51,152 nt of DNA from Anaerolineae bacterium (GCA_017303735.1 JAFLCF010000006.1:1-51152); one strand, 5' to 3'; shown: positions 1-8,817, numbered from the stretch's first letter. Notes: generated by a model from the letters alone, not told the origin. Numbers and translations: made by a program.

Positions 1-771
1 CAAAATGGACGCAAGCGCATCTTCGGGCACATAACCATGAATGCCCGCGCCAACGGCAATGCCAATGACCACATACAACCAGACCTTGCCAACAATCTCT
101 TTCACCGAACCCCATGCGCGTTCGATGCGGTCTGACCAGGTCAGTTTTTCCTCGGTCACATTCACTTTACGGTGAACCTTCCAGACAAAGTCTGCCACAT
201 GCTTTTCCATTTTCAAACGCCCGATGATGAGACCGGCAAGAATGGCAACCATAAGCCCGGAGGCTACATACAACCCCGCCACCTTCCAGCCGAACAAGCC
301 GAACAGCAAAATGACCGCGACTTCATTAATGGTCGGCGCGGCGATGAGGAAAGAAAAGGTCACGCCAAGCGGAATGCCCGCTTCTACAAAGCCGATGAAG
401 AGCGGCACAGCCGAACAGGAGCAGAACGGTGTGACAATTCCAAGCAGCGCGGCGAAGACATTACCCACGCCTTCGCGTTTTCCGCCGAGCAAACTACGCG
501 TCCGTTCGGGGCTGAAAAAGGTGCGCACGATGGAGATGAGGAAGACCATGCCCGAAAGCAGGAGCAATATCTTCGGAACATCATACAGAAAAAAAGCAAC
601 GGACTCGCCGAGGTGCGAATCCGCTGCAAGACCGAGTACTGAATAGGAGAGCCAATTGGCTGCCGGTTGAATCAGGTTGTATGCGATCAACCAAAGGATC
701 ACAACCAACCCTAAAACTGCAAAAACTTTTTTATCGGAGTGGGGAATTGTTGGAGATGTTAGTGTTGTCAT
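1..771 (-). CDS. Permease of the ArsP_1/DUF318 family, C-terminus cut by window edge
   Basis: Reading the minus strand from an ATG at 771 gives 257 codons with no stop before the window edge, so the C-terminus is missing. The protein has several hydrophobic helices and the hallmark motif T-P-F-C-S-C-S-A-V-P around residues 114-123, followed by a G-I-P-L-G-V-T-F-S-F-L-I-A-A-P-T-I-N-E stretch. Both are typical of the DUF318/ArsP_1 permeases that export organoarsenicals or heavy metals from the inner membrane. The start lies 2 bases after the stop of an ArsR-type regulator, so the two genes are almost certainly one operon induced by a metal or metalloid. The family is clear; the substrate cannot be read from sequence. 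Confidence 0.88.
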   Translation of the reverse strand, partial: MTTLTSPTIPHSDKKVFAVLGLVVILWLIAYNLIQPAANWLSYSVLGLAADSHLGESVAFFLYDVPKILLLLSGMVFLISIVRTFFSPERTRSLLGGKREGVGNVFAALLGIVTPFCSCSAVPLFIGFVEAGIPLGVTFSFLIAAPTINEVAVILLFGLFGWKVAGLYVASGLMVAILAGLIIGRLKMEKHVADFVWKVHRKVNVTEEKLTWSDRIERAWGSVKEIVGKVWLYVVIGIAVGAGIHGYVPEDALASIL

Positions 772-773
772 GG

Positions 774-1163
774 TTACAAACTCGAAACTGGGATGAGTGC
801 AGGCATACAATGCGGACATTCGCACGATGGATAGACCTGCCTGTTGATGAGCGTTGAAACAGCTTCGGCGGAGAGTCCGTTTTGGGTGGCAGAGGCAGTG
901 ATAAGGTCCAGCAGAGAGGCGTTCTTCAGTCGGTAATATACATAACGACCTTCACGGCGATCCTGCAAAATATCCGCTTTGCGTAATGCCATCAAATGCT
1001 GTGAGATGTACGCCTGCCGCCAACCCAGCGCCGACTCAAGATGACAGACGCACGCCTCGCCCCTGCCGATGGAAAGCAGAATGGCAATGCGCTGCGGCGA
1101 GGCAATCACCGAAAGCGGCGCAGCGATCTTTTTGGAAATGTCGAGAATGGGTTGTTTTTTCAT
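774..1163 (-). CDS. ArsR/SmtB-family metal-responsive repressor
   Basis: A 129-residue winged-helix regulator. It carries a C-V-C pair (Cys38, Cys40) in the helix where ArsR proteins bind As(III) or Cd(II), the recognition region W-R-Q-A-Y-I-S-Q-H-L-M-A-L-R-K, and a second Cys cluster near the C-terminus (Cys114, 116, 119). A longer frame opens at a GTG at 1190, but that codon overlaps a perfect TATAAT. I chose ATG 1163 because it has AGGA 8 bases upstream and lies about 12 bases after the predicted transcription start. Two inverted repeats flank the promoter, as expected of an autorepressor. The permease gene follows after 2 bases. Confidence 0.9.
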   Translation of the reverse strand: MKKQPILDISKKIAAPLSVIASPQRIAILLSIGRGEACVCHLESALGWRQAYISQHLMALRKADILQDRREGRYVYYRLKNASLLDLITASATQNGLSAEAVSTLINRQVYPSCECPHCMPALIPVSSL

Positions 1164-1215
1164 ATTCAAAATCCTGAATGTATTATACACGACATATTCA
1201 TTTTTTTGAATGTAT
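1162..1215. promoter_or_regulatory. Two tandem ArsR-type operators
   Basis: The same dyad, ATATTCA then 6 bases then TGAATGTAT, occurs twice: at 1162-1183 and at 1194-1215. The centres are 32 bp apart, about three helical turns. The upstream copy covers the -35 element; the downstream copy begins at the edge of the -10 element and runs into the start codon. This arrangement fits cooperative repression by two ArsR dimers. Confidence 0.75.
1182..1210 (-). promoter_or_regulatory. Promoter of the arsR-permease operon
   Basis: On the minus strand there is a TATAAT (1187-1182) with a TTCAAA -35 element (1210-1205) exactly 17 bases upstream. The predicted transcription start is near 1175, leaving a short leader with AGGA before ATG 1163. 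Confidence 0.75.
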
Positions 1216-1223
1216 TTTGGGAT

Positions 1224-1257
1224 AAAAAATCCTCCCGCCTCAAACGACGGGAGGATT
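1224..1257 (-). terminator. Rho-independent terminator after the prenyltransferase gene
   Basis: A 10-bp perfect stem (1229-1238 with 1248-1257, AATCCTCCCG and its complement) is followed on the minus strand by a run of six T. It lies about 22 bases past the stop of the prenyltransferase gene. Confidence 0.85.
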
Positions 1258-1279
1258 GATTCTGACCATCGAGCGGAGG

Positions 1280-2311
1280 CTAGCGCCAGAAATTTTGTGT
1301 GGCAGGAAGGAGGCGAAGCGCTACGTCGAGCAAGAGACCGAGCATGAAGAGTGAGCCAAAAGCGCGGTTGTTGCGGAAGCCAATGGGCGCAAAATAAAGG
1401 GGCCAGCCGCCCTGCCCTTCAGGAAACCCTTCGGGACGAGTTTCAGGCTTGGGCTTGGTGAGAGGCGGAAGACTCTCGCGTAAGGCGGGCAACGCAAAGA
1501 GCACGATCAACATGACCGGTGTGAAGAACTTGGTGACGATCAAATAGCCAGTGAAAAGATAGGGCAAGACCATCATGGCAATAATGGTGTAACGAGCCGC
1601 TTTTTCACCGATCACCACGGGCAGGGTATAGATTTTCTTCGCTTGGTCCACTTTGATCTTGTCGATGTGTTTGCCGAAGATGACGGTAGTAACGCCGAGT
1701 ACGTAAGGCAGGCTGGCGATGACAACCGACCAATTCCAAGTGCCCGCAAGCACGTAGTATCCGCCGCCGATCATGAGGGGACCCCACACCATGAGCACGG
1801 CAACTTCACCGAGTGCCAAGCCTTTGAGGGGCCAGGTGTAGAAAAGGACGAAGAAAGAACCGAGTCCTAGAAGAATCCACGTGGTGGTGTTGAATTCGGT
1901 CTGCCAGACGAGGTATAAGCCAGCAACCAAGGCAAGGATGCCCGTCACAGCGAAGTAGGTCAGATGTTGGCGTTGGGTCATCAAACCAGAAGCGACGGGT
2001 TGAGCGCCGTACATGGTGCGGTAGTAGTTGTCTTTATCCACGCCGCGGACAAAGTCTGTGTAATCATTGAAGATGTTGTTGCTGGCATGTGCCATGATGA
2101 GACCAAATACCAACGCAAGCCAGGGAAGAAATTGAAATGAACCATCACGCCAGGCGAACAACCCTGCCAGCGCGGCAGAGATGAAGGTCATAATAAGAAC
2201 AGCAGCGCGGGTGGAGATGAGCCATTTAGAGATCACATCCAGACTTTCCCATTCTTCCTTTGAGACTTCGGGGATCACATTAAGTGCTTTTTTCCACATT
2301 GCAAAATTCAT
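1280..2311 (-). CDS. UbiA-family membrane prenyltransferase (MenA-like)
   Basis: A 343-residue polytopic membrane protein with both Asp-rich motifs of the UbiA superfamily: N-D-Y-T-D-F-V-R-G-V-D at residues 82-92 and D-K-I-K-V-D at 217-222. These bind Mg2+-prenyl diphosphate. Such enzymes attach a polyprenyl chain to an aromatic or other acceptor, for example 1,4-dihydroxy-2-naphthoate in menaquinone synthesis. The start has AAGGAG 8 bases upstream and a TATAAT about 26 bases upstream on the minus strand (2342-2337). No quinone-pathway genes are adjacent, so the acceptor is not established. A terminator follows the gene. Confidence 0.85.
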   Translation of the reverse strand: MNFAMWKKALNVIPEVSKEEWESLDVISKWLISTRAAVLIMTFISAALAGLFAWRDGSFQFLPWLALVFGLIMAHASNNIFNDYTDFVRGVDKDNYYRTMYGAQPVASGLMTQRQHLTYFAVTGILALVAGLYLVWQTEFNTTTWILLGLGSFFVLFYTWPLKGLALGEVAVLMVWGPLMIGGGYYVLAGTWNWSVVIASLPYVLGVTTVIFGKHIDKIKVDQAKKIYTLPVVIGEKAARYTIIAMMVLPYLFTGYLIVTKFFTPVMLIVLFALPALRESLPPLTKPKPETRPEGFPEGQGGWPLYFAPIGFRNNRAFGSLFMLGLLLDVALRLLPATQNFWR

Positions 2312-2408
2312 GTGTTTTGCTCCTTGTTTTTTTCAAATTATAACCATTTCAATCCATTTTATCTGTAAAAGGAATAAATTCCGAACATATGTACCTGAAA
2401 TTCAGGAA

Positions 2409-4949
2409 TTAAATCACAGCTTTGGGGAGTGTGAAATAAAAAACCGTGCCTTTTCCCACTTCACTTTCGACCCAGATTCTGCCGCCGTGAATTTCGATGA
2501 TGCGTTTCACCAACGCCAGCCCCACACCCGTCCCTTCCATATCCGGGTTTAGTTTGTTGAACAAGCCGAATATCCGTTCATGATGTTCCGGGGCAATACC
2601 GATCCCATTATCGCGGACGTAAATCACAGACTCTCCATCGTCTTCATTGTTCATCCCTGCTTCGATCATCGGATGGTTTTCAGCCTGTGTAAATTTAGCG
2701 GCATTATCCAAAAGGTTTTGCATCACCTCTACCAGCCTCTGCCGGTCTCCAAATACCTGCTGTTCAGCCGCGCTGACCTTTACTTCGATGTTCTTTTCAT
2801 TCAACCTCCCTGCCACCAACTGAATGGCACTCTCGACCATATCTCCGAAACGGATCACTTCTGGCGGGTTGATCACACGCCCGACCCGTGAGAGTTCCAA
2901 AAGATCGTTCAGCAAGACATACATCTTATCAGACGCGTCACTGATCCTTTTAATATCGCTTTTGAGCCTGTCAAAATTTCCAGACTGGGCATCAGGCTCA
3001 AGATACCCCAAAAAACCGCGGATGGTTATGATGGGAGTTTTCAGATCATGCGAAACAGTATAGGCAAATTGTTCCAACTCTTCGTTCTTCTTCTCCATTT
3101 CCTTGAAGAGTTTTTCGCGTTCTTCTTCTGTCTTCAACCGTTCATAGATCTCAGCTTCAAGTTTCTGATTCGTGCTTCGCAGTTCAACGGTACGTTCTTC
3201 GACAAGATGCTCGAGGTCAGCTTGATAATGGCGTAGTTCCGCCTCCGCTTTATTCCGTTCCTCTTCTAAAATGACCCCTTGCAGGGCATTGCTCAAAATC
3301 CCGCGCAGTGCACTGCACACCATGGCATTGTTCGCATCCACTTCAAGGAGCATAAACCCCAGCCGATTCTCTTTTGAATACAGAGCTTCTGTCACCAAAC
3401 CAAACGTATCAAGTGAGGCGCGATAGTCATCCGGCAGCAAGCGACTGGATTGGAATTCGATTCCGCCTGGAGGGATGGCATGCCGCCCGGTGAGATCATA
3501 AGCAGAGATCAGCCGCGCCCAGCCAATCGACAATTTAGGCTGCTCGAACAAGGCAATATAACAGGCGTGTATCCCGAGGCGGGGAAATTCCAAAGCAACT
3601 GCATCCATCAATTCCTGGGTCGTGTGGCAAGTCATAAAGATCTCACTGATCTCACGCAAGATCACATTGCGGTGTTCTACCATTAACCGGGTGCTAGTCT
3701 CCAGCTTGAGCAATTCCTGTCCGATCAATACCCGCGCCTGTTGCCATAGCGCCTCTGCTTTTTGTAACTGTTCCGAAGGCAGTTGCGGCAACAATATCTC
3801 ACGCATGGCAGAAAGAGCATCCTGCCAGGGAGCCGTGTGCGCGCCAGCATGCCAGCCTAGGTGGACTATCTCACGCCATTTTTCAAGAAAATTTCCCGGT
3901 TGGGATCCATTCAAATCATGGAGAAACGAAGCGTGAAGTTCTCTCATCCACTGCAATTGTTCGGGGTGATTGAGGATCGAAACCGCATCAGACATGGCGG
4001 CAGCTGGTTCGCCTGCTTTGAGTGGATCACCGCCGAGCGCTTCTCCTCCAACAAAATTCGCCTTCACCAAACTTTGTTCCATACACCCGCATGATTGCCT
4101 GATGATCAGGGAAGGTTTGACGATCAGCGTCTCCTGGGTTTTGCCGCCATTCAATCGTTCTAACAGCATCTCTCCCGCCAGCCTGCCCATTTCATAAACC
4201 GGTTGTAAAACAGTCGTTAATGGAGGGACAGCCTGCCGCCCATCTTCGGTATCGTCGAAACCTGTCAGCGCAATATCCTCAGGAATGCGAACACCGCGCT
4301 CTCGTAAAACCTCCATCGCGCCCAGCGCCATCGCATCATTGGATGAAACCACCGCTTCCAGTGGAAGGTCGCGATCAAGAAGCTCACGCATGGCACGGCG
4401 CCCCGACTCGAACGTATACTCGCCGTTCCCCACCCAATCCCGCAGTTCCTCTTCCGAACGCCCGCATTCCTTCATCCCATCCATAAATGCACGCAAACGT
4501 TCCTCGGCTTCCTGATGGCTGGCAGGACCGCGTAGGAATCCAATATTCCGAAACGAATGTTCATTCACAAAATGGCGAACTATGTCTCGAATCCCCTCAT
4601 AACTATTGTTCAATACATTTGGAATACCGTCCAAGTCTACTGCGATGGTTGTTAGAGGCAGCGGCGCATAACTGCGGCAAAATTCGAGCAATTCATCATG
4701 GCTGACCACATGCCCAAGCGTACCGCTGATTACCAGCCCGTTGACAATATCCTGATTGACAAGGTCATAGAGGATATTGCGCTGAAATTCAAAACCGTGA
4801 TGTGAGCGAATCGCCCCACTCGTAAAACAGATCCAGCTGCCCCCAGCTTGAGAAACTGCATCCGCCACCCCGCGAATTAACGCGCCCTCGAATTTATCGT
4901 CCGCCGAACTGACCAATATCCCTAGTGTTTGCCCTTTCGGTTTGGGCAT
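2409..4949 (-). CDS. Soluble hybrid histidine kinase with LacI-like ligand-binding sensor
   Basis: An 846-residue sensor kinase with no signal peptide or membrane segment. Residues about 5-290 form a LacI/PurR-type periplasmic-binding-like domain (I-A-L-T-G-F-D-D near 226-233 and the S-C-G-C end motif near 286-289) but lack the LacI DNA-binding helix-turn-helix. A helical/GAF-like region follows (about 330-565), then a coiled coil (560-628), the HisKA box T-V-S-H-D-L-K-T-P with phospho-acceptor His634, the N box (Asn745, Asn749), the G1 box (Asp780, Gly782, Gly784) and the G2 box (806-811). It probably senses a cytoplasmic small molecule, perhaps a sugar. No receiver domain or response regulator is adjacent, so the partner is encoded elsewhere. 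Confidence 0.88.
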   Translation of the reverse strand: MPKPKGQTLGILVSSADDKFEGALIRGVADAVSQAGGSWICFTSGAIRSHHGFEFQRNILYDLVNQDIVNGLVISGTLGHVVSHDELLEFCRSYAPLPLTTIAVDLDGIPNVLNNSYEGIRDIVRHFVNEHSFRNIGFLRGPASHQEAEERLRAFMDGMKECGRSEEELRDWVGNGEYTFESGRRAMRELLDRDLPLEAVVSSNDAMALGAMEVLRERGVRIPEDIALTGFDDTEDGRQAVPPLTTVLQPVYEMGRLAGEMLLERLNGGKTQETLIVKPSLIIRQSCGCMEQSLVKANFVGGEALGGDPLKAGEPAAAMSDAVSILNHPEQLQWMRELHASFLHDLNGSQPGNFLEKWREIVHLGWHAGAHTAPWQDALSAMREILLPQLPSEQLQKAEALWQQARVLIGQELLKLETSTRLMVEHRNVILREISEIFMTCHTTQELMDAVALEFPRLGIHACYIALFEQPKLSIGWARLISAYDLTGRHAIPPGGIEFQSSRLLPDDYRASLDTFGLVTEALYSKENRLGFMLLEVDANNAMVCSALRGILSNALQGVILEEERNKAEAELRHYQADLEHLVEERTVELRSTNQKLEAEIYERLKTEEEREKLFKEMEKKNEELEQFAYTVSHDLKTPIITIRGFLGYLEPDAQSGNFDRLKSDIKRISDASDKMYVLLNDLLELSRVGRVINPPEVIRFGDMVESAIQLVAGRLNEKNIEVKVSAAEQQVFGDRQRLVEVMQNLLDNAAKFTQAENHPMIEAGMNNEDDGESVIYVRDNGIGIAPEHHERIFGLFNKLNPDMEGTGVGLALVKRIIEIHGGRIWVESEVGKGTVFYFTLPKAVI

Positions 4950-4983
4950 AGTCCTCTTCCTTAACAGCGATTATTTAGAAAGT

Positions 4984-5069
4984 CTGGCTTACGCCTAACT
5001 GGTTTTTTAAACGATACCGCCTGCAAACCACGGTCAATGCTCAAAAGCTGACAGTTCTGCGTAAGCCAG
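4984..5069. repeat. MITE-like element with 18-bp terminal inverted repeats
   Basis: Positions 4984-5001 and 5052-5069 are inverted repeats matching at 16 of 18 positions (outer core CTGGCTTACGC) around a 50-bp AT-rich centre with no ORF. The size and structure resemble a miniature inverted-repeat transposable element in the gap between two minus-strand genes. A large imperfect hairpin acting as a terminator is the alternative. Confidence 0.5.
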
Positions 5070-5079
5070 TAATCTTGTC

Positions 5080-6279
5080 TTATCCTTCACTCGTCATAAT
5101 GAAGAGCGGCTTCATCTCAAAGTTTTCGTAGATCGGGCGGTAACGGTCCGTGTCATAGTAATGCGATACATTCACGACCTTTTTCGTCGCTGTGACAACA
5201 TCCAAAGGAACATTGTCATAGCGTCCATTTTTCAAGACCACAAGCCGCCCATGAATGCCTTTTAGCAGCAAGTCAAGTGCAAGATTACCGAATGCCATTG
5301 GCGCGATGGAATCAATCGCATCCGGGTCACCGCCGCGCACCATGTATCCGAGTTTCTGGTTGACCACGTCCACAGATTTACCGCCATTGTATTTGGAAGA
5401 CAATTCCTTGATCTGGGAAGATACAAGATCCCCAATACCGCCCAACTTGGCATGCCCATACGCATCGGTAGTACGGTCAGCAAAAACCATCTCACCGCCT
5501 TCGTACATGGCACCTTCTGAGATCAATACTACAGAGTAATTGCTTGGGTTGGCTTTACGGTCTTTGATGAGCAGCTCGGTCAATTTTTCGATATTGAACT
5601 TATATTCAGGGATGACACAACGGTTCGCTGCGCCTGCCATGGTTGGGAGCATCGCCGTAAAGCCAGCATAACGCCCGAATACTTCGAGCACCAAAATTCG
5701 TTCATGGGAACCGGCTATCGTGCGCAGACTATTCGTCAATGAAATGGTGCGTGTGACACAGGTGCTGAATCCGATGCAATAATCGGTGCCGGGCACGTCG
5801 TTATCCATAGTCTTAGGAATGGCAATAACCTTAACGCCCTCCTGATAGAGCCGCACGCCATAGCTCAAGGTATCATCACCGCCGATGGGAATCAACGAAT
5901 CAATGCCGAGGAATTCAAGATTTTTGAGGACCTCGGGAGTCAAGTCATTTTTTTCTTCTGAATAGGCATCCTTCAAATGAGCAGGGACGCTGGACTTCTT
6001 CACTGAGCTGGGTTTGGTACGTGATGTATGCAGGAAGGTTCCACCTGTGCGCCCGGCGCGGTTGACGATCTCTTCGGTTAGGAATTGATAGTTGTTGCTG
6101 TTATCTGCATCTTTATCGCGGACAATATCGACCAGCCCGCCCCAGCCGCGGCGAATACCCACGACCTGATAACCCTCACGCAATGCGCGGATGGTCACTG
6201 CGCGAATGGCTGGGTTTAACCCCGGCACATCTCCCCCGCCTGTCAGAATTCCAATCACACCTTTCTTTTTGTCTACCAT
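5080..6279 (-). CDS. pfp: 6-phosphofructokinase, predicted pyrophosphate-dependent
   Basis: A 399-residue cytoplasmic glycolytic enzyme that phosphorylates fructose 6-phosphate, or runs in reverse when PPi-linked. The N-terminal G-G-G-D-V-P-G-L-N loop (14-22) and the G-G-D-D-T motif (133-137) are present. P-K-T-M-D-N-D (155-161) holds the catalytic Asp residues. Asp136, where ATP enzymes have Gly, together with Lys156, where ATP enzymes usually have Gly, is the classical signature of PPi-dependent phosphofructokinase. The start has GAGG upstream. The gene appears to stand alone, with 265 bases of non-coding DNA upstream. Cofactor choice is predicted from residues only. Confidence 0.9.
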   Translation of the reverse strand: MVDKKKGVIGILTGGGDVPGLNPAIRAVTIRALREGYQVVGIRRGWGGLVDIVRDKDADNSNNYQFLTEEIVNRAGRTGGTFLHTSRTKPSSVKKSSVPAHLKDAYSEEKNDLTPEVLKNLEFLGIDSLIPIGGDDTLSYGVRLYQEGVKVIAIPKTMDNDVPGTDYCIGFSTCVTRTISLTNSLRTIAGSHERILVLEVFGRYAGFTAMLPTMAGAANRCVIPEYKFNIEKLTELLIKDRKANPSNYSVVLISEGAMYEGGEMVFADRTTDAYGHAKLGGIGDLVSSQIKELSSKYNGGKSVDVVNQKLGYMVRGGDPDAIDSIAPMAFGNLALDLLLKGIHGRLVVLKNGRYDNVPLDVVTATKKVVNVSHYYDTDRYRPIYENFEMKPLFIMTSEG

Positions 6280-6544
6280 GGCAACCTCACATTTTTTATA
6301 GTATAGGGTAGCGAACTTTTAGATCATTCAAAAATAAGGCGTACATTTTGATGATCCTATCACTTTTTGGGTTGGCTTCGTAGTTTTAGGCCTGGAATGT
6401 TATTTGGCAATTGTACCCGGGGATAAGCTGTTTGGCATTGCCATTATCGAAGGCGATCCCTGTAACAGGGATCGCCCATGGTCGAAACGCTGACCAGCCA
6501 ACAGCGCGGAAAGATGCGCTGTATCGGCATGGGTAACTCTTAAT
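6280..6544. other. Non-coding gap between rarD and phosphofructokinase genes
   Basis: There is no ORF with coding character here. The gap contains a perfect hairpin at 6452-6476, listed separately, and an AT-rich stretch with TATACT-like sequence just upstream of the phosphofructokinase start that may hold its promoter. Confidence 0.5.
6452..6476. repeat. Perfect 11-bp hairpin with TAA loop
   Basis: GGCGATCCCTG, a TAA loop, then the exact complement. It lies about 70 bases past the rarD stop. There is no T-run, so it is not a standard terminator. Its 3-base TAA loop is shared with the hairpins at 14394 and 27756. Confidence 0.6.
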
Positions 6545-7441
6545 TTATTCTCCAAGTTCCGGAATGGAAGCAACCGGAGTTCGATGCGCTCTCACGTTCT
6601 CAACCCAGAAAATGATCAAAGCAAGCCATACGATTCCAAACCCAATGAGACGTTGGGTATCAAAAGGTTCTTTGTAAATAAAGACGCCGATGAGGAATTG
6701 AATGGTGGGCGCAAAATATTGCAAGACGCCGATCATGTTGAGTGGAATTTCTTTTGCAGCCGAAGCGAACATGAGCAATGGAATGGTGGTCACCACCCCC
6801 GCGCCGATGAGGAGAAGGTCAACCGTGGAGCCAGTGTGCAAAAAGCCGCCAGTGCCATTCCATTGAACAACGATCAGGTAGATCAGCGCAGCCGGAAATA
6901 CAATGCCAGTTTCAAGCGTAAGCCCAAAGACCGAGCCAAGCGGAGAAAGTTTTTTGACCAAGCCATATAAACCAAATGTGACTGCCAAAGAAATTGCGAT
7001 CCACGGCAACTGCCCATAGGTGATGGTGAGATATGCCACCCCGATGGCAGCAATGATGACCGGAAGCCACTGCATGGGACGTAGTTTTTCACGCAGAAAA
7101 ATGACGCCGAACAAAACACTCAATAAGGGATTAATAAAATAACCAAGACTGGTTTCAACGATAAAACCAGCATTCACCCCCCAAACATAAATGAGCCAAT
7201 TTAAAGAAAGCAAGACACCCGCTACAGCGTAGATCGCTAATGTTTTGCGGTCGAATGCCACCGAACGAAAATCATTCCATTGCTTTGTAAGCAACACATA
7301 CGCCAACAAAAGAATGAAAGACCAGGCGATGCGATGTCCGAGCAATTGGAGGGCAGGAACATCATGCAAAAGCTTCCAATAGATCGGGAAGAATCCCCAC
7401 ATTGCATACGCTGCAATGCCATACCAGATACCTTTATTCAT
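6545..7441 (-). CDS. rarD: RarD-type EamA-family transporter
   Basis: A 298-residue inner-membrane protein with about ten hydrophobic helices. Its opening, N-K-G-I-W-Y-G-I-A-A-Y-A-M-W-G-F-F-P-I-Y-W, and H-R-I-A-W-S at residues 36-41 are characteristic of the RarD (chloramphenicol-sensitivity protein) branch of drug/metabolite transporters. The length matches the family. The gene begins 12 bases after the stop of the Ser/Thr kinase gene, so they are probably co-transcribed. The substrate is unknown. Confidence 0.88.
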   Translation of the reverse strand: MNKGIWYGIAAYAMWGFFPIYWKLLHDVPALQLLGHRIAWSFILLLAYVLLTKQWNDFRSVAFDRKTLAIYAVAGVLLSLNWLIYVWGVNAGFIVETSLGYFINPLLSVLFGVIFLREKLRPMQWLPVIIAAIGVAYLTITYGQLPWIAISLAVTFGLYGLVKKLSPLGSVFGLTLETGIVFPAALIYLIVVQWNGTGGFLHTGSTVDLLLIGAGVVTTIPLLMFASAAKEIPLNMIGVLQYFAPTIQFLIGVFIYKEPFDTQRLIGFGIVWLALIIFWVENVRAHRTPVASIPELGE

Positions 7442-7453
7442 AACTCTCCGTGT

Positions 7454-8284
7454 TTATAACTTTCTTAAATACCATTTCCCCGTGACGACTTCATTAATAT
7501 CTCGGGCAAAATCACTGGCTTTAGCATAACGATCATCCGGATTCTTAGCCATGGCTTTTGAAACCACTTCCTGCCACACGGCAGGGAGGTTTTCTTTCAA
7601 GGCTCGAATATCCGGCACGGGCAGTGCGATATGAGCATCCACTAAAGCAGTGGTCGAACTGCCAGAAAAGGGCAATTGCCCCGTTAGCACACGATACAGC
7701 GTCACACCGAGGGCATAGATGTCACTGCGACCATCCACGGGTTTACCCTGTGCCTGCTCTGGGCTCATATAGGCGGGCGTACCCACCATCCACTCGCCGT
7801 CATCATCTTTGAACGATTTGGAGGTGGCGATGCCAAAGTCAGAAAGGAAGGCTTCACCGGTTGCGTCGAACAAAATGTTGGATGGTTTGACATCACGGTG
7901 AATGATACCTTTGGCGTGTGCCGCATCGAGCGCATCAGCAACCCGCTTGAAAATATGCGCGATCTCTGTCAGCTTGATCTCACCTTTGTCCAGCCTATCT
8001 TGTAAACTTCCAGCCGCCATGTACCGCATCACAATATAAGGTTGCTGCCCATGCCAGCCGAAATCATAGATCGGCACAATGCAGGGATGTTCCAACGCTG
8101 CAATCACTTCCGCCTCGTTCTGAAAAAATTCGCGGTATACCTCATCAAGCGTATGACTGTACATTAACACTTTAACGACCACCTGCCGTTGAATATATGG
8201 GTCTTTCGCAAGGATGATGACTCCCATGCCGCCTGTGGTCAACTCAGACTCGATCTCATATCGTCCAATATTAGATATCTTCAT
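7454..8284 (-). CDS. Cytoplasmic eukaryotic-like Ser/Thr protein kinase
   Basis: A 276-residue protein that is essentially one Hanks-type kinase domain. It has a glycine-rich loop (T-T-G-G-M-G near 16-21), ATP-anchoring Lys38, the catalytic H-R-D-V-K-P-S-N (129-136, Asp131), D-F-G (149-151) and the Y-M-S-P-E-Q activation-segment end (172-177). Unlike PknB it has no membrane helix and no PASTA repeats, so it is soluble. It is complete at every catalytic residue and should be active. The substrate is unknown. It precedes rarD with a 12-base gap and follows a DUF2203 gene by about 55 bases. Confidence 0.92.
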   Translation of the reverse strand: MKISNIGRYEIESELTTGGMGVIILAKDPYIQRQVVVKVLMYSHTLDEVYREFFQNEAEVIAALEHPCIVPIYDFGWHGQQPYIVMRYMAAGSLQDRLDKGEIKLTEIAHIFKRVADALDAAHAKGIIHRDVKPSNILFDATGEAFLSDFGIATSKSFKDDDGEWMVGTPAYMSPEQAQGKPVDGRSDIYALGVTLYRVLTGQLPFSGSSTTALVDAHIALPVPDIRALKENLPAVWQEVVSKAMAKNPDDRYAKASDFARDINEVVTGKWYLRKL

Positions 8285-8339
8285 CTCTGCTCTCCAGATA
8301 CTCGTTAATTTTTTCGTGCAGACTCTTTATAAAATGGAC

Positions 8340-8723
8340 TTATTCCCAATCAATGGGCTGGCGACCCGCAAAACCCGCCTCGATCTCATGCCAGAACTGG
8401 ATACTGTCCTCATTATATTTCCAACACAGACAAATTTCTCTGCCATCCTTAACCCCGGGGAAGTCGATTAGCCCAATAGAAATATCTTTAATTTCGATCC
8501 GCATATCCTGAAGCTGATGCAGAATACTGTCAAGCCGGTCAAAATCGGGCAGCATTTTGCTTAATGCCGGGTTGCCGCCATTCCCCGCAGACTTTTCCGC
8601 CACTGCCCAAAGCTCCGGCTGATTTTCGCGGATACGTTCCCCAATTCGCACCAACTCCCCCACCATCGGGCGGACGATCTCAAGCAGATTGTTGGCTTCG
8701 CGAGGAGTGTAATACCTAGACAT
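8340..8723 (-). CDS. DUF2203 family protein
   Basis: A 127-residue soluble protein starting S-R-Y-Y-T-P-R-E-A-N-N-L-L. It ends with the family signature: G-L-I-D-F-P-G near 84-90, L-C-W near 98-100, then F-W-H-E-I-E-A-G-F-A-G-R-Q-P-I. This matches the DUF2203 family, which has no established function. The first part is probably a helical bundle. It heads the short minus-strand group that includes the Ser/Thr kinase and rarD. Confidence 0.82.
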   Translation of the reverse strand: MSRYYTPREANNLLEIVRPMVGELVRIGERIRENQPELWAVAEKSAGNGGNPALSKMLPDFDRLDSILHQLQDMRIEIKDISIGLIDFPGVKDGREICLCWKYNEDSIQFWHEIEAGFAGRQPIDWE

Positions 8724-8754
8724 GGCTGGCAGTATACACGTAAACAGGGGAAAA

Positions 8755-8801
8755 AGTAAACAAGTACACAGGCGATCTTGTAACCGTGTGTACTTGTCTA
8801 C
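8755..8801. repeat. Inverted repeat with about 16-bp arms
   Basis: The core CAAGTACACA at 8761-8770 pairs perfectly with 8787-8796. The extended arms match at 15 of 16 positions. It lies between the DUF2203 start and the CopZ-like gene's stop, and contains the TACTTG motif seen in other short repeats of this window. Confidence 0.6.
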
Positions 8802-8817
8802 TGAAATGAGGCGAGGA

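Noticed and set aside
1164..1190. Longer ArsR reading frame starting at 1190
   Set aside because: The upstream GTG overlaps a perfect TATAAT, and ATG 1163 has a proper ribosome-binding site.
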